NCBI GenBank assembly: GCA_001662425.1
Contig: BDDC01000700.1
Coordinates: forward strand, 1-47,644
Origin: Chlamydomonas sphaeroides
Taxonomy: Eukaryota > Chlorophyta > Chlorophyceae > Chlamydomonadales > Chlamydomonadaceae
Length of the DNA: 47,644 bases
Direction of reading: 5' to 3'
A model generated the notes under the pieces. It saw only the letters and a program-made list of their open reading frames with translations, had not been told where the DNA came from and did no database searches. The number at the start of each line of letters is the position of its first letter. Within the stretch, counting starts at the first letter, position 1. The position numbers were made by a program, and so were the translations under genes. Below are positions 23,801 to 34,294 of this stretch, in pieces.

Positions 23801-26800
23801 GTGAAGTCAACAGCCGGCGACCCGTCAAATGGGGCGTCAGGGGTGGGGTGGCGGCGTTGCAAAGGGGGGTGGCGGGGCCAGGAGGGCGGCTGTAGGCGCA
23901 CACCGCATGTGCGGTCGCAGCAAGTGCACCGCAATCGAGCAGGGGCATGACCTGGCGTTGAGCTACCTCCCAGGCGCTGCGTCTGGGGCCTGGCAAGGCA
24001 GGGGCGGCCCCGCGCATCCGGCCTGGCCGCCGCACCAAGAGCTGACGGCCAAACGTGCCCCTGCCCTGCCCCCTTCCCTCTGCCCACCCCCCAACCCCAC
24101 ACCTCCTCAGCCGGATGTTGCCGTCCCGTACCGCCCGGCCCCCGGCTCCGACCCCTCCATTGCAACCTCTCCCCGTGCCCCTGCCCCAGCCCCGCACCTC
24201 CTCAGCCGGATGTTGCCAAACTCCTGCGCCACTGCGATGACCCGCAGCAGGGCCATCATGCCGGCGTGCGGCGGCACCTGGGCAGGGGGCCAGCAGGCGG
24301 GGGGCTGTGAGGCGTGTCCGCCGTAGAGCGCCGAGGACCATGGCTTGCCATGGCGCATTCCGCAACCTCTTTGCCCTTTCTTTCCCTTTCCTCCCCTAGC
24401 CTCGCCCCTCTACCTCCGTGATGGCGGCCATGGTGCCCAGCCGCAGGTAGCTGTGCGCCATGATGCGGCCCGGCTCCAGCGGGCTCAGGCCGCCGCTGGA
24501 GGGGTCGCAGGCCAGCTGGGGGCAGGGGGCGGCGGGGAGCTCACGTTGGGCCGGGGAAGGAGGCAGCAGGGTGTGGGCGCGCGCCGGGCTGGGGCGCGAA
24601 GGCATGGCGGCCGCATCAAGGGGGATGCCGAGGCGGTGCGCCGGTCCCGCCGCCTCACGCTCCTCCGGCCGCCCGCCACCCAGAACACGTACCAGGCCGA
24701 TGCCCGTGAGCCGCTCCACCGCCGCCCCCAGCAGTCGCTGCTCCAGCCAGGCGTCGTAGGCGGGCTGCGAGGCGGCGGCGCCGGGCGGGAGGTCCAGGCC
24801 GTAGAAGCGGGGCGCCTTGCGGGCCTGTGGGGCGATGGGCGGAGGGATGTCTGATACGGAGGGAGGACGGCGTTGGGGACCAGGAGCGGAGGCGCAGATG
24901 TGCCTGCAGGTACTGAGCAGCACCCGGCAGCGTGTGCTGGCCTTGGCGCCCCTGACCTACGAGCTAGCCCCCGGTTCCCCACCCCGTCCCCCCGGCCCCT
25001 GTAGTCTCCGCGCACCCGGATGTACAGGAAGGTGGTGCGGAGCCACTCCAAAGCCGTGGCGCGGTCCTAGGGAGGAAGGGGTTGAAAGGAAGATGGAGGG
25101 AGTCGCAGCAGAGGAGATGCGCACGCAATCCGCGGCCAAGGCAGCGGCTGCGGCTACACAGCCCTCCTGCCGCTGTCAGAGCGCCGCCACCGCAACCCGC
25201 CTCCTTCCCAACTCGCGCCCTCCCCACCTGGCCCCCCTCCTCCGCACCCGCTCACCCGCACCGTGCCCAGCACCACCTCTGCGTTGAGGTGCTCCGCAAA
25301 CGCCTCATGCAGGCATGACTCCACCGGCTCGGAGCCGGACAGCAGGTTGGCGTAGCGGTCGTAGGTCTGGTGTGGTGACGATGGGGAGGCGGCAGGCCGG
25401 AGGCGGGAGGGTACGGTAAAGGAGGCACCCAGGTAGAGCCTAGAGCGCACCAAGGTTCAGCCCCTGCGTGGGTCGTGCGTCACGCCCGCTGCATGCGCCC
25501 CAAGATGTGTGATACCCGTATTACCCCTTTCCCCCAATGCCCGCCCTGCCCCGCCGCACCTCCTTCTGCGTCATGATCACGGCCACGCCCTCGGTGTCGA
25601 ACTGCGGCCGACCCGCGCGGCCCACCATCTAGGGGGATAGCGGTAACAGCGGGGATGGTAGGCGCCGGTGACGAAGGCCACGGCGAGGGAGTTGGGACGG
25701 CGGGACAGTCAGGCCGCCCCTCATCGACCAACACGTGCACGCTGGTCCGCATCCATCCCACCAACCCACGCACCTGCAGGCACACGCTCCTGTCGTACTC
25801 GCGGTACCCAGTGCCGCCCGCGCCGCCCTCATCGCCGCCGCCGCCCTCCGAGCCGCAGTACCTGCCATTCACGCAGCGGCCAGGCGCGACAGAACGGCGG
25901 GTTTTGCACTTCGCGATCTCTCTCCTCCTCTCACTCTCCCTACTCCCCTACTCCCCTCCCTCCCTTACCCTCTCCGCCCTCAACTCCCCCACCCCACCCT
26001 GTGTTGCAAATGTCTCCCTTCCCTATCCCCTCCCCACCCGCCACCACCTGCGCGTGCCGCGTAGCACCACCAGGTGCGCGGGCAGGTTGACGCCCAGCGC
26101 CAGGGTGGAGGTGCTGCACAGGACCTGCGATGGGAGTGGCGGGACAGCGGCACGAATACGTGAGACGGCGCTGGCGCGCGGCGGGGTTGCACGTGCTGCG
26201 ATTCAGTTGTCCAGCGGCCGGCGCACTGCCCGCAAGCCGCTCCCAGCGCGTCACCTTCACCTGCCCCGCTCCATCGCCCGTTGACTGTGCCTGCAAGTCC
26301 TCCCCTCAGACTGCCAGCCGCCCACAGCGCATCCCCCCCACCTGCCCAACCCGCCGCCCCACGAGGCACGTACCCACACACCCGCCTTACCCCGCCCCCT
26401 CCCCCCTCACCGGCAGGTCCCCCGCCAGGAAGAGCGCCTCCACGGCGTCCCGCTGGGGCCCCTCCATGGCGGCATTGTGGAAGCCCACCCCCGACAGCAG
26501 GCACGACTGCAGGCGGCAGGGCAAGGGGAGGAGGGGAGGAGTGGTGATGATTTGACGCAGCGGCGGCGGCGGGTTGGACCGCGCGCCGGGCGCGAAGGGG
26601 AAGATGGAGGTATCAAGCGCAGGCATGACTAGCTAGGCCTGGGCCTCGTGGCCAAATATTGCGGCCGCTGTGTCGGGCCTTGCCCCGGCAAACCATCTCT
26701 CCCCGCACCTGCAGCTGCTTGTTGGCGGCCACCCCGCGGGCCACCGCCGCCAGCCGCTCGCCGTGCGCCGCGTCACGCACGTACGCGCTGCGGGGGCGGC

Positions 26801-29800
26801 CCTGCGCGGCCTCACGGGCCAGGTGCACGGCGCTTTCCACCGTGCCCTTACGGGAGCTGTTGCGGGGGAGGGTGGCGAGGGAGGGGGGAGGGGGGAGGAG
26901 GAGGGCAGCAGAACATGGACACGGAGGGGCGGCAGGGCCAGAAAGGGGCAGGAGCGGGGCTAAGGCCACAGCGGTCGGGGAGACGTGGTGCATCGCGGCA
27001 TGACAAGCCGGCTATGGAAAGCCCCCTGGCCCCTCCTCGTCCTGGTACACATCCTTTTCTTCCACTACGCGTACGCATCCCACCCCACCTGCAGAACACC
27101 AGCGTGGGTTTGCCGGAGCTGAACTCGGCCACCACCGCCGCCAGGTAGGAGTCCAGGCGCCGCTCAAAGAGGAAGTCGTTCTTGCAGGGCACGTAGGTGC
27201 GCACCACGGTGCGCAGCTTGACGGGCCGCATCTCCTCGCCTGATGAGAGGGGGCGGGCCGGAGGGAAGGGCACCGGGTGCAGGTAGCGGGAGGCCGACGT
27301 GGCGATGTTACGGTTTTGGAGGGTTACTGTGCGTGCCGTGCCGTGGCGTACCGACCGTAGCGATTGCGGCCACCTGGGTCGCCTGGCCTCGAGCCACCCT
27401 CACGCATGGCATCAACGCCAACGCACCGTACACCTTGAGCCCCTCGGGCGGCACCCTCAGCCACGTCGCCACATCGGCCACGTTGGGTATGGTGGCGGAC
27501 ACCGCCACCAGCCGCAGCCGGGAGACGGCGTGCTGCGGGGCAGGGGCGGGAAGCAGGCGATGGCAGGGATGGCGGCAAAGCAGGGTCCGGTCCGCAGACG
27601 CCTTCCGCATCTCCTTGCACGCAGACGGTGTACAAACCCAATACGCGCCAATGGGGCCCAGCCAGCCCAGCGCCAACCGGCTCCCCTCCCGGCCCCCGGG
27701 CCGCCGCACCTCCGCCAGCTGCGGCCAGGCCGCCAGGCACCTGAAGCGCGCCACCACGCCCGCTTCCAGCGCGCTGCCGCGCTCCGGCTCGTGCAGCAGG
27801 TGCACCTCGTCGATGAGCACCAGCGCGATCTGGGGGCGGGGGGTGAGGGTTATGCAAGGGGGTGAAGAACAGGCTACACTTGCGGGAAGTGCTGCTCACG
27901 AAAGCATTTGGGCACCAAAGAGATGTATGTGCGAGGGAGTTTTGGGAGGACCGGAGACGGCAGAGCGCGACATAGGATAGGTGAGGTGAGGCACACGGGT
28001 GTGGGGTCGGGAGAGCCGAGAGCACAGCCCTGCGCATCCGTGCTCCCGTGTTACGGTATGCCCGGCCTGTGGCTCCACGCTGCCTCACGCGGACCCCCTG
28101 CCTCACGTCGCTGAGGAAGGTGGCCGCCCGGTTCTGCTCGCTGAGCTTGCGGCTGATGGCGTCCAGCTTCTCGGGTGTGGTGCACAGCACGTCAGCAGAC
28201 TCTAGCTCGGAGGCGGACGGCTCCGCGTCGCCGCTCAGCTCCAGCACGCTCAGACCAAGCAGCCGCCCGAACCTGGGCAGGAGGGAGCGGGCAGGCAGGT
28301 GGGGGCGGCGAGGGAGGTGATGGGGGATGAGAATATGGAAAGCAGCGCGTGGACAAGGACGGTGAGGGTAGCTGGGCATCGCGCACCTACCCAGCCCGCG
28401 GGTCGCGGTCGGCTGGGGTGGCGTAGACGGGCGAGGCCGGCGGCTTGTACAGCGTGTTGCCTTGTCCCGGCCCTTCCCCTTCCCCGCCCGCTCCCTGCCC
28501 CACCTGGCCTGCCAGTCCTTGCACTTTTCCTGCACCAGTGCCCGCAGCGGCGCCACGTAGACCGCCTTGGCCGTGCCGCGCAGCGGCCGCAGCGCGCCGC
28601 CCCCTCCTGCCGCTGCTCCGCCTCCCTCGCTTCCTCCGCCAGTCACCGGCTGCAGGAAGCCGCCCAGCAGCCGCAGCAGCGCCAGCTCCATGACCACGGT
28701 CTTGCCGGAACCCGTGGGCGCGGACACCACCTATTGGAGAGGGGAGGGTTTCAAAGGGAGCGAGGCGTGGGGGGGAAGGGCACGGCATGTGGGTCGGGCA
28801 GGGTTGTGGCCAGGCGATGGCAGCGGGGTAAGGGTGCCCGGGAACCGGGGATGCCCGGTTTTGTGTGCAAGCTGGGCTGACTTGGCTCGCGAGCTGGCTT
28901 CTGCAGGCCCCAGCTCATCGGTGCCCCTGACCCCGAACAGTCCCCGACAGGGCCACGGCCGTACCATGTTGGCGTCGGAGCCGTAGGCTGCGGCAAAGCA
29001 CTCGGACTGCACCGGGTTGAAATACCTGCCAGGTAGCACCAGGTGGTGGAGGGGGATGAATACACAAGGATTACGGAGTTGGGACGCATTCGGAGCCTGG
29101 CTTAGTTGCGTGGTCGGGCATGCGCGCCTCAGCAGAGGCCGACCCACATGACTTCAGCATGCCCAGCTGCGCTTCATGGGCACCCATGCGGATGCCTGGC
29201 ACAGCGCCCGCCCGCCCAACCCACATTCATCCCCAACCCACATTCATCCTCGCCCTCACCTGAAGCTCGTGAACAGCGGCTGGAAGGCGGCGGGCAGGTC
29301 CCTCACAGCCACCAGCTTGTCGTCGCCGGGAGGCCCGCCGGCGCCGCCGGCGCCAGGACCAGCAGCCCGGCCCTCGCTACCGCCGCCGCCGCCGGGCGTA
29401 GGCCTGGCCCAGGCGGCGGGCGCGGGTGGACCGGTGCCGTCACTGCCGTTGTGCATGGTCTGACTGAGGCCGTACCCTGCCGGCCCAAAGTCTGGGCCTT
29501 GGCCCTGGCTTGGGCCATGGCCGGCGCCAATGCCAAAATGGCCGCCGGCCGGAGCTCCGCCTGGCCGCGCCGGCTGCTGCTGGCCTAAGTAGAGCCCACT
29601 GCGCTGCGAGGGGTCCCGCGTGCCGTGGCCACAGCCGTCATCCTGATCGTAGTTGCCGAGTTGCGGCTGGGTGTGAGGAGCGGGCTGCTGCTGCGGTGGC
29701 TGCTGATATGAAGGGTGCGGGAAGCGGGGCTGCGACTGCTGCGAGTAGCTCTGCGAGGGCGGCGGCCCCATGTGGGTCGGCAGCGGCCGGGGTGGCATCA

Positions 29801-30347
29801 TGCGCTGCTGCTGCTGCGGCTGCTGTGGTCCCTGGCTGCTGAAGCCAGGAGGTGGCATGTAAGGCTGCTCCTGCTGCCCGTATGGGGGCCGGCCGGCAGC
29901 CCAAGAGCCGCCCGCCTGGCTGCCGCCCTTGGACTGGGTGCCCCACCCAGCGTTCGCCGGAGACGGCCGGCCATGTGGGTCGGGGCCGAATTCCCCCGGA
30001 TGGCCGCCAATTGTACAACCCGGACCGCTGCCATAGCCGTAGGCATCACTGCTTCCGAACTCCCCGCTGTCGCCCTCATAGGAAGGGCCCGCCATGCCGC
30101 TGTGGCCATCGCATAGTCCGACACCAAGCCGCTGGCTGCCAAGCTGCGAGCCGTACGCGGCAGGATGCTGGCCCGCACCACCATTGTAGCCTTGCGGGCG
30201 CTGGTCGGCCTCTGACGGGCCCCAACCTGGCGCGCCTCCGCAGGTCGGCCCACGACCTTGCTGCTGGCCTCCGTAAGGTGGCCCGGCGGGTTGCGACGGC
30301 AGATACTGTGATCCGCCAGGGCCATTCCAGCCCCCGCGACCGTGCAT
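17816..30347 (-). CDS. HFM1/MER3-like: MER3/HFM1-type meiotic DNA helicase (Ski2-like), with assembly gap
   Basis: Exons, 5' to 3' on the minus strand: 30347-29260, 29025-28965, 28730-28504, 28272-28107, 27829-27710, 27532-27427, 27239-27089, 26856-26709, 26506-26411, 26124-26048, 25861-25774, 25628-25560, 25366-25262, 25066-25016, 24824-24693, 24515-24414, 24277-24198, 23752-23596, 23337-23228, 23028-22935, 22706-22571, 22280->22265, gap, <21874-21806, 21598-21475, 21237-20362, 20195-18736, 18620-17816; all visible phases agree. Helicase motifs: APTGSGKT (I), APLRALVQEK (Ia), TTPEKLD (Ib), DEVH (II), SATIPN (III), TSTLALGVNLPAH (V), QMVGRAGRPQFD (VI). Winged-helix (FGNIRLRR..EKK) and Sec63 (LPDIGRLLAQRL, GLDVHA) regions follow, as in HFM1/MER3, which promotes interfering meiotic crossovers. 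The first 330 residues are Gln/Pro/Gly-rich; about 900 C-terminal residues are Ala/Gly-rich. At roughly 2,240 residues plus the gap it is far longer than usual. ATG 30377 is an alternative start. Confidence 0.88.
21875..22264. other. Assembly gap (N run) inside the MER3-like gene
   Basis: 390 N. The exon reading GNTVLG enters it from the right and an exon ending VVVEVELAR leaves it on the left; the missing piece corresponds to the middle of the Sec63-like region and probably one or more introns. Confidence 1.
24100..24217. repeat. Direct repeat duplicating a splice-donor boundary in MER3-like intron
   Basis: A 22-base block beginning CACCTCCTCAGCCGGATGTT occurs at 24100-24121 and again at 24195-24216. 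The right-hand copy is the true 3' end of the exon encoding FGNIRLRR plus its GTGCGG donor (minus strand); the left-hand copy lies 95 bases into the following intron and recreates the same coding end with a GTGTGG donor. Confidence 0.85.
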
Positions 30348-31168
30348 AGAGGCCTGTAAAGGCAGTAAGGCGAGCATTGGCTGTCAGCGAAGGTTGGCAT
30401 GCGGGCTGTCGACATCTGCGCGACACCCGTCGACCCTACGAACACGCCGACGCAGCGGGCAACGCCGTATCGGGGCTATATGCGCATCTTGAGTCGCCCT
30501 TAGCTTGCGGTGGTCCTCGTATGCCCTTACGTCGTCGCGAAGCCGACTTGTCGCGGCCGGCCGGTCGATGATGGTTCACCGACCTGCACAGTTTCGCGAT
30601 ATGAGCAGCACGGGGGTGTAGGCCGTGCGCTTATCTGACTAGTCTTGTAACTTGCAAGCTCAGGGCGCACGCGGAGCAGCAACCGGCAGTCTTGCCAATT
30701 TCCAGCTTGGTCGCGACCTGCCATGTACAGAAACGTTATGCGCGCAAGATAGTTACAGGCTACTCGTCCGTGTTCATCTGAGGCCTTTCCGCCGGGAAGG
30801 CCTTTGCGTACGGCGCCCAAACACACACGACCCCAACACGACCCGTCCACCATCCAATCATGGCAGATGCCTCCTGGTACTTCGGTTACCGCGTGCCACG
30901 CCTAAATTCCACACGGAAAATGCCGTATGTGGCAGTCCCGTGCCCTCCTGCATACACATGCAGTGGCATGCAGCGCATTCGCGTGTTGGTTCCTGCCCCT
31001 GCCCTGCAGCCCAGCCCCGCACACCGCACGCCGACCCACGCCTTCGCCAGTACAGTCGTACGGTGGCCTCGCACGCCCCCACCAAGCATAACGCGTAAGC
31101 CGAGTCACTGCCATATCCCGCTGCCACAGCCGCCACCACCAACAGCCTAGCGCAGCTCGCGCGTCGCC
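30348..31168. other. Region between MER3-like start and palmitoyltransferase stop
   Basis: Contains the 5' untranslated/promoter region of the MER3-like gene and the 3' untranslated region of the palmitoyltransferase gene. A CTTTACAG|GC acceptor-like site just upstream of ATG 30347 suggests a 5' leader intron in the MER3-like gene. A minus-strand TGTAA lies at 30753-30757. Confidence 0.45.
30753..30757 (-). terminator. Poly(A) signal TGTAA (minus) of the palmitoyltransferase gene
   Basis: TTACA on the plus strand, 412 bases beyond the stop at 31169. First minus-strand TGTAA found downstream. Confidence 0.4.
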
Positions 31169-34100
31169 TCATCGGCACGACTTGCAGCCGCTCGTGCCGC
31201 AGCTCGCGGCGGCGGCCGCCAGCTGCTCCTTCGACAGGAAAACAGGCGCAGTGGGCGTGGCGGCCGGCGAGAAGGCCTCCTTGCAGTTGTCCACGCAGCC
31301 GTGGTTCCAGGGGTTGATGAACGAGTGCCCATCGGGCGACTGCAGGTACCTGTCGGGTGAGGCGGGCATTGGGACAAAGGGGCGCCACGTGTAGTCAGCC
31401 ATGTGTGCGGCTACTTCGGCTGGCGTCTGTCGCCGACCCACATTGGGCGTCAGCTCCGCGGCCTAGTCGACAACCGTCGCATAATTTCCCGGGGCACACG
31501 CCCGACCCACATCACGCAACGCTGCAGCAGTCCGCCCAATCCTCGGATTCCCGCAACCATGACTAAACAGGCCTGGGCCCCGCCCCGGGGCTGCCCGCAC
31601 CTGTAACGGTGCCAGTTAGCGAGCTCGTTGGTGGTGACGTTGCGCGCCACCTGGCTGGCCTGCGCGATCGCCAGCGCCGCCACCGACAGCCCCACGAAAA
31701 CGTCCGTCACCTCGAACACAATCATCCACACCAGGCTCCCCGGGTGCCAGCGCGGGTTGGCCACGTGCCGGTTGATCTGCGGGGTGGGACGCGGGCGATG
31801 GCCGGCCGCACACTGGTTAGCCCCGCTCGCTCGCTCCCCGCTCGGCAGCCATGCAGCAGCCCGGCGCCCGGCTTCACGCCAGCTAAAGGCCCGGTGCAAG
31901 GCCCGGGCTGAGCCGAGGCCCGGTCGCACCTGGATGACGCCCACCACGGCAGACGCGACCATGGCGTAAAGGGCCACCCACAGGAAGGCCAAGAACAGGT
32001 GACGGTTGCCCTTGCCGATGGCGTTGCCCACCCAGGGGCAGAAGTGGTCGAACACCTGAAGGGTGAGGGGCGTGGCCACCGGCGCTCAGGCAGCAAGACA
32101 GGGTTGGAACCCCCCCAATTGACTGCCTTGGTCATGTGGGTCAGACACGTCCCACGTTGCACTCCCAATACTTGTGTATTCCATCTACGGTATGCGAGCT
32201 CTCTGCTGAGGCTGCTGCTGCTGACGACTCCGGTCACGTGGGTCGGCCGTATGTGGTCCCGCCGCCACGGTCCCCATACAGCATGCTGCCAAAGCCAACT
32301 GGGCGTCCCTACATCCGTGCTGCGCACGCCTTCGATCAGGCATTGGGCAGCCCGTACCCCAGCCGCTCCACCTGGCCCGAACACAGCCTGGCCAGCCCCG
32401 CTTCCCGGATAAGAAAGCGCACCTCGATGCAGCGGTTGGTGACTGAGCAGTGCTTGGCGCGCAGCGGCCGCACGATGCGGCACGTGACGCACAGCTGCTG
32501 CCAGTTGCCGGCCCACAGCGCCGGCGAGTCGAGCAGCCTGCCGTGGGCGTAGCGCCCCTCGCGCCCGCCCGCCACCGCCGTGCCCGCGCCGTTGCCCGCG
32601 CCCGCGCCGCCGCTGCGCTGCACCGCCGCCATGCTGATGCTGCTGCTCGTGGCCCCGCCCCCACCCAGCAGCGCCGTCGACGAGCCCTCCTCCGCCGCCA
32701 CGTCCGCACCGGGGCCTCCGCCCGCGCCGCCACCGTTGGCGCGCTTGCTGCTGCCCGCCGAGGACGCCTCCCAGCCCATGGGGATGAACCCCGGGTCGCT
32801 CGTGGTGACCCGGTACAGCAGCATGAGCGCAATGGAGCCGCTAACAGGCACGGTCCAGCTCCAGAAGCGCAGGCTGGCGCTCATGGACGGCTCCATCACC
32901 TTGGGTGAAAGAGGCAGGGGGGAGGAGAGGGGAGGGTCGGGAAGCAGGAACGACACGCTTGTGCGCGCGGGCGCGTGTGCATTGTCGAGCGGTTGGCGCC
33001 GAACCGGCTCAGCGGACAGGGAAAAGGGTCAAGGGGCCGTGCATTAAATGTAAGGCGACGATGGCTTGCACCAGCCTTCCGCAACCCTGCTCACCTTGTA
33101 CATGAATAGGCTGACGAGGCCAATGATCAGCGCCCAGATGAAGGGGCACAGCTGCGTGGACACCAGCCAGCCCAGCGCGCCGTGCTTGCCGAACACGCCT
33201 CCCGCACCGGCGGGCGGCGGCTCGTGCTTGGCCTTGTACTCGGCCAGGTGCAGGCCCAGGTAGCGGTGGCCCTTGTCAATGGCCAGCTGCGCAGGCGTGG
33301 AGCCGGTCACGTCCGTGTAGGACAGCACACAGGAAGATCCGCCCTGCAGGGTCGGGTCGGGTCGAACAGGTCTAGGGTCGGACGGGTCAAGGTGCTGCAG
33401 GTCCGGGAGCGGCATTCGCAGCTGGGAGGCGCGCGGCCGGCGTTGCCACTGGTGACCCGGCTGAAGCGCGGGAAAGCGTATGAGAGACGTAGCAGCGTTG
33501 CAGCGTGACGGCGTTTACGGTGCCGCACCTGCAGCAGGATGGTGCACGACTCGCCGTTGCCCTTGATGGCCGCCCAGTGCAGCGGCGTGCAGCCCTCCTT
33601 GTCCGCCAGCGTGTAGCGCGAGTCCAGCACCAGCAACAGCCGGATGGTGTCCGCGAAGCCTGCGGATGAGGTTGGGGTGTCAAGCAATTATGGATGCTGT
33701 GATAGTGTGCAAGCCAGCACCTGCTGGCACGCGCCTCGGAGGGCATGGTCCGGTCAGCCGACGCCGTGTTCACTTCCCGTGCCGAATTCCTCACCCCCTC
33801 CCCTGCCCCCGCCGCCGTCGCCCACCCTTGTAAGCTGCCCAGTGCAGCGACGTGCGACCGTCGGTGTCGGGGATGTCCACGTCCACGTTCCACCGCAGCG
33901 CCAGGTGGTAGAGCACAGCTGTTTGCCCATACTGCGCCGCTACGTGCGCCACGGTATAGCCTCGGTTGTCGCGAGCCTCGGGGTCCGCGTTGTGGCGTAG
34001 CAGGGTCTCGATTACAGGCAGACTCCCGCGCACCGCGGCCCAATGCAGCGCAGTCTGGCCGGTGTGATCCGCGGCATTTATGAGAGCTCCATGCTGGAGC

Positions 34101-34294
34101 AGATACGTCGTCTCAGGCACGCGGTTGTTCAGCGCAGCCCACTGAAGCGGGTGATAGCCGTTCTCGTCCGGCTTGTTCACGCTGGCTGCATCCGTGTCGA
34201 TGAACTGCTTAAGCTTATCGAAGTCACCATACGCACAGGCCTTGCTGAGCGTGTCGATAGCTTCGCCAGCTGCGGATGCCTTCTTGTCTGCCAT
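31169..34294 (-). CDS. Ankyrin-repeat DHHC-family protein S-acyltransferase with DHFC motif
   Basis: Model: complement(join(31169..31349, 31601..31776, 31930..32055, 32423..32899, 33095..33343, 33529..33659, 33826..34294)), 602 residues, all phases consistent. Residues 1-230 form about six or seven ankyrin repeats (GYHPLQWAALN, GQTALHWAAVRG, GRTSLHWAAYKG, GCTPLHWAAIKG). Four membrane segments follow: around 255-280, 290-315 (followed by the DPG motif, SDPGFIP), 460-482 and 495-520, the last followed by TTNE, the TTxE motif. The Cys-rich domain lies between membrane segments 2 and 3: CVTC, RPLRAKHC, then FDHFCPWVGNAIG with the predicted catalytic Cys at 448. Architecture matches TIP1 of plants, HIP14 of animals and Akr1 of yeast, which palmitoylate proteins at Golgi/plasma membrane. 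The zinc-finger part departs from consensus: a Thr in place of one Cys after HCSV, Phe for the second His of DHHC, and Ala for the Cys of the NCxG block. Confidence 0.88.

Larger units (their letters stand above)
28787..31512. repeat. Cluster of an 11-base motif, ATGTGGGTCGG
   Basis: Exact copies at 28787-28797 (+), 29139-29149 (-), 29770-29780 (+), 29973-29983 (+), 31433-31443 (-) and 31502-31512 (-); one-mismatch copies near 31031, 32134 and 32236. Two are in the coding first exon of the MER3-like gene, the others in introns of that gene and the neighbouring palmitoyltransferase gene. Only one other exact copy was noticed in the window (8831-8841). Confidence 0.8.
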
